A stretch of 64,000 bases of DNA from assembly GCA_045598045.1 (NCBI GenBank), contig JAZLLG010000072.1, positions 1 through 64,000 of the forward strand, in the 5' to 3' direction. The notes below the pieces were generated by a model. That model did no database searches. It was not told where the DNA came from and saw nothing but the letters and a program-made list of their open reading frames with translations. This document shows, piece after piece, positions 43,484-52,779 of this stretch (its first letter is position 1; the number at the start of each line of letters is the position of its first letter). This stretch comes from RGIG3528 sp045598045 (GTDB taxonomy: Bacteria; Bacillota; Clostridia; Lachnospirales; Lachnospiraceae). A program made the translations under genes and the position numbers.

Positions 43484-46468
43484 ATGAAAACTTTCAACGT
43501 TAAAAAAATAATAGCACTCGGTCTTGCCTTGCTGATGGCAATCTCTTTAATCCCGTCAACAGTAAGAATCATGGCAAAGACAGATAAATCCATGGAAGAA
43601 TACGAGGATATTATTTCCACATACAACATAGGAGACGGAGTAAAGGCATATAACGACTATCTTGCAGGATATATGCAGGCATCACGGCCGAAGAATGCAA
43701 TCGTTGCCGAAGCAGGTGACTTTGTAAGGTATGAGGAAGCAGGCTCTCCGGCTGCTCCCGCAATATATGAAGATTTTGACGGAAGAGCCGGGGCAAGCGT
43801 GCTTACAAGTGAAGACTCGCTCATTGAACTGGAAATCGATGTGAAGGAGGCAGGGCTTTACAGCATGTCTTTGGAATATTACCCGGTTGAAGGAAAAAGC
43901 TCAGACATTCAAAGAAGCATATTCATTGACGGCGAACTTCCTTTTAAGGAATTTTCCATCGTATCTTTTCCGAGAGTGTGGGAGAGCCACGTTGAGGAGA
44001 GCTACGTTGACGAAAACGGCGTAACCGTAAAAGTTTGGAAAGCTGACAATCAGGGCAATCAGGAAAAACCCGAAAGCGTTGAAATACCCGAGTGGCAGAC
44101 ACGATACACTTACGACTCAAACGGCTACATAAAAGAAGCATTAAGCGTTTATCTTTCTGCCGGAAAGCATACGGTCACACTTATGTCCGTGAGAGAGCCT
44201 ATGCTCCTTGGAAGCATCAGGTTTGACAATGCTTCCGCACCGCTTCCTTACGAGACCGTCAAGGCAGACTGGGAAGCAAAAGGAGCAGTCGACTACAAGG
44301 GCGGTAACATCGTAATTGAAGGAGAATACGCTTCCAAAACATCTTCACAGATGCTTTATCCTCAGCAGGATCAGGCTTCCGCGCAGGTGAGTCCCGCAAG
44401 CCCGAAGGAACTTCTAAACAACATTATCGGCGGCAATTCGTGGAGACTTGTCGGCCAGTGGATTGAATGGAGCTTTATTGTTCCGGAAACCGGGCTGTAC
44501 GAAATATCCATGCGTGACAAACAGAATTTCTCGCGAGGTGTTGAAGTATCAAGAAGAATAACCATTGACGGAGCAGTTCCGTTTGAGGAGCTTTCCGCCT
44601 ACGGCTTCGGATACAAACAGGACTGGCGTGTTGATACGATTTCCGATCAAAACGGAACGCCTTATAAGTTCTTCCTTGAAAAAGGTGCGCATACAATCCG
44701 TATGGAAGTTGTTCTCGGAGACTTTGCCGAAATTGTCGGTGAAGTTCAGGAAGCACTTCAGCAGCTTAACGGTATTTACAGAGAAATAATCAAAATTACC
44801 GGTGTATCTCCGGATACAAACCGTGACTATGAAATTGAAGCAACACTTACGGACCTGACGTCCGAACTCATTGAAGCAAAGGCACTGGTGGATTCGGCGC
44901 TTTCAAAGCTTGAGATTGTTGCAGGAAGAAACTCGGATAAAAAGACCGTCCTTCTTACAATGAGCGACCAGCTCGAGGAACTCATCGAGGACAATGATTA
45001 CGTTGTGCGTGTCCTCGGATCGTTTAAAACAAACATAAGAGCACTCGGAACATGGATTACCAATGTAATATCACAGCCTTTGGCAATTGACGCCATTTCC
45101 GTACACGCCCCCGGTGCAGATGCGGGTTTTGAAAAAGCAGGCTTCTTCAAGAAACTCGCACATGAAATTAACAGACTTTATTACTCCTTTGTAATTGATT
45201 ACAACCGTATCGGAAATGTTTCTACGGATAAGGACGCAACGACCATTACTTTGTGGATAGGTTCCGGACGAGATCAGGCAAACGTAATCAAACAGCTTAT
45301 CGATGAAAGCTTTACTCCCGAAACGGGGGTTTCGGTAAATGTTCAGCTTGTTGATATGAACACGTTGCTTAAGGCTTCACTTGTCGGAGAGGGGCCGGAT
45401 GTTGCCATTCAGGTGGCGAGCACGAATACCCCCGCAGGCAGCGTTTTGTATACGGGAAACGACACACCGGTTAATTACGGCGTTCGTAACGCGGTGCTTG
45501 ACATAACCCAATTCCCCGATTACCGCGAAGTGCTGGAGCGCTTCCCGGAAGCCGTTACAACGCAGTTTTCCTACGATGGAGCAATATATGCTCTTCCGGA
45601 AACAATAACCTTCCCGGTTATGTTCTATCGTAAGGATATTCTTGCCGAAATCGGACTTGAAGTTCCGGAAACATGGGACGAAGTAAAGGTGGCTATGACG
45701 GTGCTTGCAAAGAATCAGATGCAGTTCGGAATGTCTCCGAATGAGCAGCTTTTCGCTTCTCTGCTTTTCCAGAAAGGTGGTTCATATTACAACGAAAGCG
45801 GAACGGCATCGGCACTGGATACCGATGTTGCGGTTGATGTTTTCAAGTCATTCTGCAATTACTACACCGACTATAAACTCGATCGTGAACTTTCCTGTCA
45901 GGAACGTTTCCGTACAGGAGAATGCCCGATCATCATAGACGACTACACTTCCTACAACAACTTTGCGGTTTCTGCTCCCGATATTGCGGGTCTTTGGAGC
46001 TTTACACGTATTCCGGGAACATTACAGGAAGATGGAAGCGTGGACAGAACGGTAGCCTGCACAGGACTTGCTTCCATGATTATGGCAGACACCGAATACG
46101 CCGAAGAGTCATGGGAATTTATCAAGTGGTGGACTTCAGCTGACATTCAGACGCTTTACGGCCGTGAAATGGAGGCTCTTATGGGATCGTCCGCAAGAGT
46201 GCCTACCGCCAATTACGAAGCGTTTACGAATATGTCATGGCCTGTTTCGGATTTCAACGCTCTTAAGGAATCCATGCAGTGCGTTGAAGGCATACCTCAG
46301 GTTCCGGGCGGCTATTATACCTGGAGAAACGTAAACAACGCATTTTATTCCGTTGTTACGAATACGGACACATCTTCACCTCGTGAAGAACTTATGGACA
46401 AAGTAATCTATATTGACGCTGAAATACGCTACAAGATGGAAGAACTGGATATCGAAATACAAAAATAG
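43484..46468 (+). CDS. Carbohydrate-binding / ABC solute-binding fusion protein
   Basis: 994 aa, about twice the normal binding protein. A signal peptide (KKIIALGLALLMAISLIPS) lacks a lipobox Cys. Residues about 70-255 and 275-420 look like two jelly-roll carbohydrate-binding domains, each with an ELEIDVKEAGLYSMSLEY-type strand pattern and a YLSAGKHTVTLMSVREPM-like ending. A helical connector (about 425-560) follows, then a family 1 solute-binding domain (about 580-994: ITLWIGSGRDQANVIKQLID; WEFIKWWTSADIQTLYGRE). Expected to hand sugars to the two permeases directly downstream. It may be held at the membrane by an uncleaved signal. Confidence 0.82.
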   Translation: MKTFNVKKIIALGLALLMAISLIPSTVRIMAKTDKSMEEYEDIISTYNIGDGVKAYNDYLAGYMQASRPKNAIVAEAGDFVRYEEAGSPAAPAIYEDFDGRAGASVLTSEDSLIELEIDVKEAGLYSMSLEYYPVEGKSSDIQRSIFIDGELPFKEFSIVSFPRVWESHVEESYVDENGVTVKVWKADNQGNQEKPESVEIPEWQTRYTYDSNGYIKEALSVYLSAGKHTVTLMSVREPMLLGSIRFDNASAPLPYETVKADWEAKGAVDYKGGNIVIEGEYASKTSSQMLYPQQDQASAQVSPASPKELLNNIIGGNSWRLVGQWIEWSFIVPETGLYEISMRDKQNFSRGVEVSRRITIDGAVPFEELSAYGFGYKQDWRVDTISDQNGTPYKFFLEKGAHTIRMEVVLGDFAEIVGEVQEALQQLNGIYREIIKITGVSPDTNRDYEIEATLTDLTSELIEAKALVDSALSKLEIVAGRNSDKKTVLLTMSDQLEELIEDNDYVVRVLGSFKTNIRALGTWITNVISQPLAIDAISVHAPGADAGFEKAGFFKKLAHEINRLYYSFVIDYNRIGNVSTDKDATTITLWIGSGRDQANVIKQLIDESFTPETGVSVNVQLVDMNTLLKASLVGEGPDVAIQVASTNTPAGSVLYTGNDTPVNYGVRNAVLDITQFPDYREVLERFPEAVTTQFSYDGAIYALPETITFPVMFYRKDILAEIGLEVPETWDEVKVAMTVLAKNQMQFGMSPNEQLFASLLFQKGGSYYNESGTASALDTDVAVDVFKSFCNYYTDYKLDRELSCQERFRTGECPIIIDDYTSYNNFAVSAPDIAGLWSFTRIPGTLQEDGSVDRTVACTGLASMIMADTEYAEESWEFIKWWTSADIQTLYGREMEALMGSSARVPTANYEAFTNMSWPVSDFNALKESMQCVEGIPQVPGGYYTWRNVNNAFYSVVTNTDTSSPREELMDKVIYIDAEIRYKMEELDIEIQK

Positions 46469-46476
46469 GAGAAAAT

Positions 46477-47373
46477 ATGCTTAAGAATCTTTTTTACAGA
46501 ATTAAAAAATCAAGAGCAAGCTATGCAATGCTGGCGCCGTATTTTATCCTTTTCACGTTTTTCACGATTATTCCGGTGCTCATGTCCATCGGTCTTTCCT
46601 TCACCTACTACAATATGCTGGAAATGCCGCAGTTTGTAGGGTGGAAAAACTATGTAAAGCTTTTCCTTGAGGATGACATCTTCATGATTTCCCTCAGAAA
46701 TACCCTCATTCTTGCAGTAATAACAGGCCCGGTTTCATACCTTCTCTGCCTGCTTTTTGCATGGATAATCAACGAGTTTACAGGGTGGCTTCGAGCTTTT
46801 CTTACACTGATATTTTATGCTCCTTCCATTTGCGGAAATGCTTATGTCGTATGGAACCTTATTCTTTCCGGAGACCGTTACGGATACCTTAACGGTATTC
46901 TGATTAAGCTCGGCATTATGGATGAAGCGGTACAGTGGATGAAAACGGAGAAATATGTTCTTCCGATGCTTATCGTCGTGCAGCTCTGGCTGTCACTCGG
47001 AACGGGCTTTCTGTCCTTCATTGCAGGCCTTCAGACAGTAGACAAAACGCTTTACGAAGCGGCTGCTCTGGATGGCATCAAAAACCGCTGGCAGGAACTT
47101 TGGCACGTTACACTTCCTTCCATGAAACCCCAGCTCCTTTTCGGTGCCGTTATGCAGATTACAACAAGCTTTGCGATATGTGACGTAAGCACCCAGCTGG
47201 CGGGCAACCCTTCCGTAAACTATGCGGGAGCTACGGTCGTAACACATCTTCTCGACTATGGTACTGTCAGATTCGAAATGGGCTATGCTTCGGCAATTGC
47301 AACCGTGCTTTTCCTTCTTATGGTCGGCACCAATAAAATCATCCAGAAACTTATGGGAAGGGTTGGTGCGTAA
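46477..47373 (+). CDS. Sugar ABC transporter permease, MalF type (system A)
   Basis: 298 aa with six helices of the MalF/UgpA family. The EAA loop reads EAAALDGIKNRWQELWHVTLP (ATPase contact). It begins 8 nt after the fusion binding protein and abuts the second permease with no gap. No ATPase gene is in the operon, so a shared MsmK-type ATPase elsewhere is expected. Confidence 0.92.
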   Translation: MLKNLFYRIKKSRASYAMLAPYFILFTFFTIIPVLMSIGLSFTYYNMLEMPQFVGWKNYVKLFLEDDIFMISLRNTLILAVITGPVSYLLCLLFAWIINEFTGWLRAFLTLIFYAPSICGNAYVVWNLILSGDRYGYLNGILIKLGIMDEAVQWMKTEKYVLPMLIVVQLWLSLGTGFLSFIAGLQTVDKTLYEAAALDGIKNRWQELWHVTLPSMKPQLLFGAVMQITTSFAICDVSTQLAGNPSVNYAGATVVTHLLDYGTVRFEMGYASAIATVLFLLMVGTNKIIQKLMGRVGA

Positions 47374-48279
47374 ATGGCTGAATACATAATCAAAAAGAAA
47401 AAACATGGAAAAATACTTGGTATTTTCCCGAGAAAAGAAAAGAAGCTTAACCGTTCAACAGCCGGAAATGCCATTCTGTTTACTTTAATGGCGATATGCG
47501 GTGTTGCAATGGCAATGCCTCTTGTAATGATCATAAACAACTGTCTGAAACCGCTTGACGAACTCTTTCAGTTCCCACCCAAGATTTTCGTCAGGAACCC
47601 AACTTTTGAAAACTTTTCGGATTTGTTTGTGCTTGTAAATGATTCATGGGTTCCTTTTGCGAGATACATCCTTAACACAATCATAATCACGGGCGGTGGC
47701 ATGGTCGGACATGTTATTATTGCCAGCCTTGCGGCTTATCCCCTTGCAAAGCATGATTTCCCCGGGAAAAAGCTTCTCTTTTCTTTCGTAGTAATGTCCA
47801 TGATGTTTTCATGGCAGGTTACTCAGACACCGCAGTACATGATTATTTCGTGGCTGCACATCAATAACACGTATTGGGCGCTCATCCTTCCGGCTTGTTC
47901 CTTCGGTATGGGTCTTTACCTTATGAAGCAGTTCATGGAGCAGATTCCGGATTCACTTATGGAATCCGCAAGACTTGACGGTGCCGGAGAGTGGCGGATT
48001 TACTGGTCCATAATGATGCCGAACGTTAAACCGGCATGGCTTACTTTGGCTATATTCCAGTTCCAGCAGATGTGGGGCAACACAGGCTCGACATTCCTCA
48101 GGGATGAACAGCTGAAACCCTTGCAGTACAGCCTTCAGCAAATTGCGGCAGGCGGTGCCGCAAGAGCGGGCGCGGGAGCAGCGGTTACATTCATTATTGC
48201 TGCCGTACCGATTATTTTCTTCCTGATTTGCCAACGTAACATTCTTGAAACGATGACAACTTCAGGTATGAAAGACTGA
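47374..48279 (+). CDS. Sugar ABC transporter permease, MalG type (system A)
   Basis: 301 aa. A basic cytosolic N-terminus (IKKKKHGKILGIFPRKEKK) precedes six helices of the MalG/UgpE family; the EAA loop is ESARLDGAGEWRIYWSIMMP. Pairs with the preceding permease. A 13-nt gap with GAGGAGG follows to the beta-propeller gene. Confidence 0.92.
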   Translation: MAEYIIKKKKHGKILGIFPRKEKKLNRSTAGNAILFTLMAICGVAMAMPLVMIINNCLKPLDELFQFPPKIFVRNPTFENFSDLFVLVNDSWVPFARYILNTIIITGGGMVGHVIIASLAAYPLAKHDFPGKKLLFSFVVMSMMFSWQVTQTPQYMIISWLHINNTYWALILPACSFGMGLYLMKQFMEQIPDSLMESARLDGAGEWRIYWSIMMPNVKPAWLTLAIFQFQQMWGNTGSTFLRDEQLKPLQYSLQQIAAGGAARAGAGAAVTFIIAAVPIIFFLICQRNILETMTTSGMKD

Positions 48280-48292
48280 TGAGGAGGAAAAA

Positions 48293-49795
48293 ATGAACAT
48301 AAATAAAAAAACTCCTCTCAGGATGACGGTCATGATATTAACGGTCATGATGCTTCTTGGTTCTTTCGGAAACATATGTGTCAAGGCCGTTTCAACACAG
48401 CCTTACGATTCCTACAACTATGATTACTGGGGTTACATTCACTACACCCCGGCACCTTACACGGTGCAGCGCATAATCGAAGGAAATAATCTCACCTTTA
48501 ACGGCGAACCGGTCGGAAGCTTTGTAACGCCTCAGGACTTCTGCAAGGACAGTGAAGGTAACTTATACATATGCGACACGGGAAACAACAGAATTGTCGT
48601 TTTGGATAAGAAACTCAAGAACGTCGTGAAGATTATCGACCACTTCGATAACAACGGAAAAGAAGATTCATTTAAGGGACCTTACGGAGTGTGTGTCTCG
48701 GCGAACAATCGTCTGTATATTGCGGATACACAGAACAAGCGTGTGGTTGTACTTAACAACACGGATGATTCGCTTTTTATGATTATTGATAATCCGACAT
48801 CAAGAAGCCTTGATAAAACCTTTGTCTTCAACCCTATGAAAATCACGGTGGACTATGCGGACAGAGTGTATTGCATCGCAAAGAACATGTTCGAAGGAAT
48901 TATGGTTTTTGAGGCAACCGGTGAATTTTCAACTTTCTTCGGAACGATTAACGTCAAGATTTCCGCGTGGGATAAGTTCTGGAGACGAATAGCTACGAAG
49001 GAAGAACGTTCGAATCAGCAGCTTTTCATTCCCACGGAGTTTACGGGAATGGACATTGATCCCGACGGATTTGTTTATGCGACAAACATAGACGGTGAAG
49101 GAAAACTCGGCGTAAGAAGGCTGAATCCTTCCGGAGTGGACGTAATCAAGAAAGGTGAAAACGAAAACCTCGGCGGAGACCTTCAGATAGACGGAAGTAC
49201 GGATTATGCCGGACCTTCGCAGTTCACGGATGTTGTTTACCGTGGGGACGGCATTTACTCCTGCCTGGATAAAAAAAGAGGCCGTATTTTTACTTACGAC
49301 CATGAGGGCAATCTCCTGTATATTTTCGGAGGCCTCGGAACCCAGGAAGGCACTTTCCAGCTTCCGGTTGCAATCGAATCGGATGAAGAAAGAATCCTTG
49401 TGCTGGATGCCACAAGAGCCCAGATTAACGTTTTTGACGTTACGGAATACGGCAGTCTTATAAACGAGGCCGTGGCTCTTCGTTATGACGGTGATGAAAA
49501 GGAAGCCGTCGGTCTTTGGCAGAGAGTACTTGAACTTGACGAAGACAATGAGCTTGCAAACATCGGAATAGGAAAGGCATACCTTTCAGCCGGTGAATAC
49601 GACAAGTCCATGAAATATCTGGAACTTGGTGAAAACAAGAATTACTACTCCATAGCCTTTAAGCGCTACAGAAACATGATTCTTGTCGAATATATCGGCT
49701 ATGTCCTGACGGCTGCTCTGGTCATCGTTGTAGGAGCATACATATTCAAAAAAGTACGAAAAAAGGGAAAGGGAGCAGAGGAAGATGATAAATAA
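48293..49795 (+). CDS. Membrane-anchored NHL-type beta-propeller protein with TPR
   Basis: 500 aa. N-terminal signal/anchor (MTVMILTVMMLLGSFGNICVKA). About six NHL-like blades follow: NLYICDTGNNRIVVLDK, RLYIADTQNKRVVVLN and similar up to about residue 385. A short TPR (about 390-445: EAVGLWQRVLELDEDNELANI) comes before a C-terminal helix (YIGYVLTAALVIVVGAYIF) and a basic cytosolic tail. The propeller therefore faces outside. No catalytic motif known to me. It overlaps the YIP1 gene by 11 nt, suggesting a complex. Confidence 0.78.
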   Translation: MNINKKTPLRMTVMILTVMMLLGSFGNICVKAVSTQPYDSYNYDYWGYIHYTPAPYTVQRIIEGNNLTFNGEPVGSFVTPQDFCKDSEGNLYICDTGNNRIVVLDKKLKNVVKIIDHFDNNGKEDSFKGPYGVCVSANNRLYIADTQNKRVVVLNNTDDSLFMIIDNPTSRSLDKTFVFNPMKITVDYADRVYCIAKNMFEGIMVFEATGEFSTFFGTINVKISAWDKFWRRIATKEERSNQQLFIPTEFTGMDIDPDGFVYATNIDGEGKLGVRRLNPSGVDVIKKGENENLGGDLQIDGSTDYAGPSQFTDVVYRGDGIYSCLDKKRGRIFTYDHEGNLLYIFGGLGTQEGTFQLPVAIESDEERILVLDATRAQINVFDVTEYGSLINEAVALRYDGDEKEAVGLWQRVLELDEDNELANIGIGKAYLSAGEYDKSMKYLELGENKNYYSIAFKRYRNMILVEYIGYVLTAALVIVVGAYIFKKVRKKGKGAEEDDK

Positions 49796-50417
49796 AAGCT
49801 TCGGCGAAAAAATTAAATATTTCTTCTACACTATGTCCCATCCCATGGACGGCTTTTATTGGATCAGGCATCAGGATCGCGGAAGTGTTTTGCTTTCCAT
49901 TATTCTTGTAATCCTGTTTTCACTTACGTTCACAATCAACAGGCTCTACTCCGGCTTCGTAATAAACACTACGGATATAAGAATGGTTGATTCGCTGTAT
50001 GAGCTTATCGGTGTACTTGCCTGTTTCCTTCTCATTTGCATATCAAACTGGTCCGTAACCTGTCTTATGAACGGTGAGGGAAGACTTAAGGACATTGCCA
50101 TAGCAGTAGGCTACGGTACATTCCCGATGACTGTTGCCATCAATCTTGCAACGATAATAAGCCATTTCGTTGCCGACGGAGAACAGGTGTTTTACACGCT
50201 TGTTATGGGTATAGGCATTGCTTACGGTCTGATTCTCATACTGATGGGTATTATGCAGATTCATAACTACTCTCTCGGAAAAACGCTGATTACGGTTTTT
50301 CTTACGTTGCTTGCTCTTTTGGTAATACTGTTTTTACTGTTGCTTTTAAGTAATCTTCTTGGTGCTGTTTTCAATTTCTTACGCAGCATATATCAGGAAA
50401 TAATTTTCAAGGCATAG
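49785..50417 (+). CDS. YIP1-family membrane protein
   Basis: 210 aa, about five helices in the last 170 residues, with the Yip1-type start MSHPMDGFYWIRHQDRGSVL. YIP1 proteins have no defined bacterial role. Here it lies between the beta-propeller gene (11-nt overlap) and the DUF5696 gene (10-nt gap with AGGAGG), inside a sugar-transport operon; it may be a membrane partner of those proteins (inference). Confidence 0.8.
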   Translation: MINKSFGEKIKYFFYTMSHPMDGFYWIRHQDRGSVLLSIILVILFSLTFTINRLYSGFVINTTDIRMVDSLYELIGVLACFLLICISNWSVTCLMNGEGRLKDIAIAVGYGTFPMTVAINLATIISHFVADGEQVFYTLVMGIGIAYGLILILMGIMQIHNYSLGKTLITVFLTLLALLVILFLLLLLSNLLGAVFNFLRSIYQEIIFKA

Positions 50418-50427
50418 GAGGCTGAAG

Positions 50428-52779
50428 ATGAGAAAGAGTAATAAAGAAAAGCTTCCGATGTCAAAAAAGAAGAAGATTATCATCGCTTTGGCAGCTGCTG
50501 TTGTTCTGGCGGCAGCGGTGTTTGTGGCTTACTACCTTGTCAGATATACCTTCTTTAACGGATACAGGAAGTACCTTTCGGACTATTCATACGAGGAAGG
50601 CAGAAGCTTTGAGTCGATTGCCGATACGGATTGCAAGGTGCCCGGCTTTGAGCTTGTTGCCGAAAATGAATTTCTGAAGCTTTACACACAGACTTCAAGC
50701 GGTTATGTCGCTGTTTATGACAAGCGTGACGGTGCGATTACATATTCCAATCCGCTTAATGCCGACGAGGACGAAAAAGCAAACAAGAAAAACAAAGGAT
50801 TTCTGAAATCGGCTTTTCAGCTTGGATATTACAACGCAAACGTTACAACGGGCTCGTTTGATTCCTTCAGCGGGTGCGTGGAAAAAGGGCTTTTGAAGGT
50901 TGAGAGCATAGAAAACGGTGTGAGATATCTTTATACCATTGGTGATTACCAGCCTGAAAACGAAGCTGCAATATTCTTTGAAATTCCATTGGAATACAGA
51001 CTCGACGGTGATTCAATCGTTGTGAATGTTCCCACGGACCATATTAAAGAGGATGGCGCGGGAGCGGTTTACAGAATACAGCTTCTCCAGTATTTTGGGG
51101 CGGCTCACAAGTCTGAAGAAGGGTATCTGGTTGTACCGAACGGATCCGGATCACTGATTCGTTTTAACAACGGAAAAACAAAGTATCCTATGTACTCACA
51201 GTACTACTACGACCTTGATCCGCTTGTTTCAAACTATACAACGACCGAAAATGTTACTCCTGTGAGACTTGCACTGTACGGTATATGCAGAGAAAACAGA
51301 AGCATTCTTGTGAACGTGGAGGATGGCGCGAGTATAGCGAGCCTGACGGCCGGAGTTTCGGGACAGTACAACGATTACAACTATGCGTATTCCACTTTTG
51401 TGTTGAGAAACAATGACAACCTTAAGATGTTCGGTTCTTCTTCCTCCGACGTGTTCGTAATGGAAGAGGATATATACGACGTAAATATTACGGTTCGATA
51501 TACGTTCCTCAACGAAGAAAATAAAGGGTATTCGGGAATCGCAAATTATTATCGTGAAAAGCTTGTAAACGAAGGAGTACTTACAAGAAACGACAAAGCG
51601 GAAGCTGTTCCTTTTTACTACGATATTATTTCGGGAACAAGAGAAACGGCACATGTTTTGGGCGTTCAGACAGACGGACTGCTCGCAATGACGACTTTTG
51701 AAGAGGCGGAAGAGATTGCGAAAGAACTGGCATCGCTTGGAATCGGGCGTCAGGTAATGAACCTTCAGGGATGGTTTAACGACGGTTATAACCATGACAT
51801 GCCGAATCGCATAAAAGTCAATCTTAAGCTTGGAGGAAAGAAGGGCCTTGAAAAACTGAAAAATACTCTTTCCTCGCTTAACGGAGTTCTGTACGGAGAT
51901 GTTGCTTTCACAAAAGCAAGCTATTCCTCGAACTTCAAGTATAAGGAAGAAGCAAGCAGATATTACGGAGCAGGTTATGTGGCCGGTTTTGGTCTTGTGA
52001 ATCCCACAACTCTCCGAAATACAACAGGCCTTGGCTACCACGAGAATATGTTTGACATTGTAAGCCCCAAATTCCTTTTAAGATATATCGATAAATTTGC
52101 AGACAAATCGGAACGCTGCGGTATAGACGGAATATCATTGAGAGATTTGGGAAACTATTTCGCTTCGGATAAACGAAGAACGAATGTCATATCAAGAGAA
52201 GAGGCATTGGATGTTGTCAATGCCGGACTTAACAAACTTGAGTCAACCGGAAAGAGAATCATGGTAAATGAGGCGAATGATTTCGCATTTGCCGTTGCGG
52301 ACGACATACTGAATGCTCCTTTGGAAGACAACAACTACTACATTATTGATGAGCGTATTCCCTTGTATTCCATGATTATTCATGGTTCCATCGATTATTC
52401 TTCAAACCTTTTGAACTACGACGATGCAAAGGATATCACTCCCACGCTTCTTAAGCTTATCGAAGCAGGGGCGGCTCCTCACTATGTTTTTACGTGGGAG
52501 AGTTCGGGCCTTTTGAAGGATACGGCATTGAACAGATATTATTGCACGACTTTTGATGTATGGAAGCAGGAAGCGGTCGAAAGCTATAAGTTTGTCAATG
52601 ATGCGCTTAAAGACGTTACGGATGCATATATTGTCAATCATGAGTTGCTTTCGGAAAACCTCCGAAAGGTAACATATGACAACGGTGTCTGCATATATAT
52701 TAACTATGGTGATGAGCCCGAAACCTTTGAAGGCATCACCGTAGAAGCTGAAAGCTATAAGGTGGAGGGCGTGCGATGA
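50428..52779 (+). CDS. DUF5696-type membrane-anchored protein, glycoside-hydrolase-like
   Basis: 783 aa. A basic N-terminus and one helix (about 18-36, IALAAAVVLAAAVFVAYYLV) anchor a large extracytoplasmic part. Residues about 60-400 are beta-rich (supersandwich-like), 405-700 resemble a TIM barrel (TFEEAEEIAKELASLGIGRQ; GIDGISLRDLGNYF with Asp567/Asp573; KRIMVNEANDFAF with Glu615; HYVFTWESSG), and the tail is a small beta domain. I recall this family as DUF5696. The fold order is that of several retaining glycosidases, but no activity is established. It overlaps the next permease by 4 nt. Confidence 0.72.
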   Translation: MRKSNKEKLPMSKKKKIIIALAAAVVLAAAVFVAYYLVRYTFFNGYRKYLSDYSYEEGRSFESIADTDCKVPGFELVAENEFLKLYTQTSSGYVAVYDKRDGAITYSNPLNADEDEKANKKNKGFLKSAFQLGYYNANVTTGSFDSFSGCVEKGLLKVESIENGVRYLYTIGDYQPENEAAIFFEIPLEYRLDGDSIVVNVPTDHIKEDGAGAVYRIQLLQYFGAAHKSEEGYLVVPNGSGSLIRFNNGKTKYPMYSQYYYDLDPLVSNYTTTENVTPVRLALYGICRENRSILVNVEDGASIASLTAGVSGQYNDYNYAYSTFVLRNNDNLKMFGSSSSDVFVMEEDIYDVNITVRYTFLNEENKGYSGIANYYREKLVNEGVLTRNDKAEAVPFYYDIISGTRETAHVLGVQTDGLLAMTTFEEAEEIAKELASLGIGRQVMNLQGWFNDGYNHDMPNRIKVNLKLGGKKGLEKLKNTLSSLNGVLYGDVAFTKASYSSNFKYKEEASRYYGAGYVAGFGLVNPTTLRNTTGLGYHENMFDIVSPKFLLRYIDKFADKSERCGIDGISLRDLGNYFASDKRRTNVISREEALDVVNAGLNKLESTGKRIMVNEANDFAFAVADDILNAPLEDNNYYIIDERIPLYSMIIHGSIDYSSNLLNYDDAKDITPTLLKLIEAGAAPHYVFTWESSGLLKDTALNRYYCTTFDVWKQEAVESYKFVNDALKDVTDAYIVNHELLSENLRKVTYDNGVCIYINYGDEPETFEGITVEAESYKVEGVR

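Noticed and set aside
48293..49795. Gluconolactonase-type enzyme
   Set aside because: Blades resemble NHL repeats but the metal-binding acidic residues of SMP-30/gluconolactonase are not evident, and TPR and anchor features point to a structural role.
51229..52041. 270-codon open frame on the minus strand
   Set aside because: Antisense to the DUF5696 gene, no start signal, composition unlike a protein.
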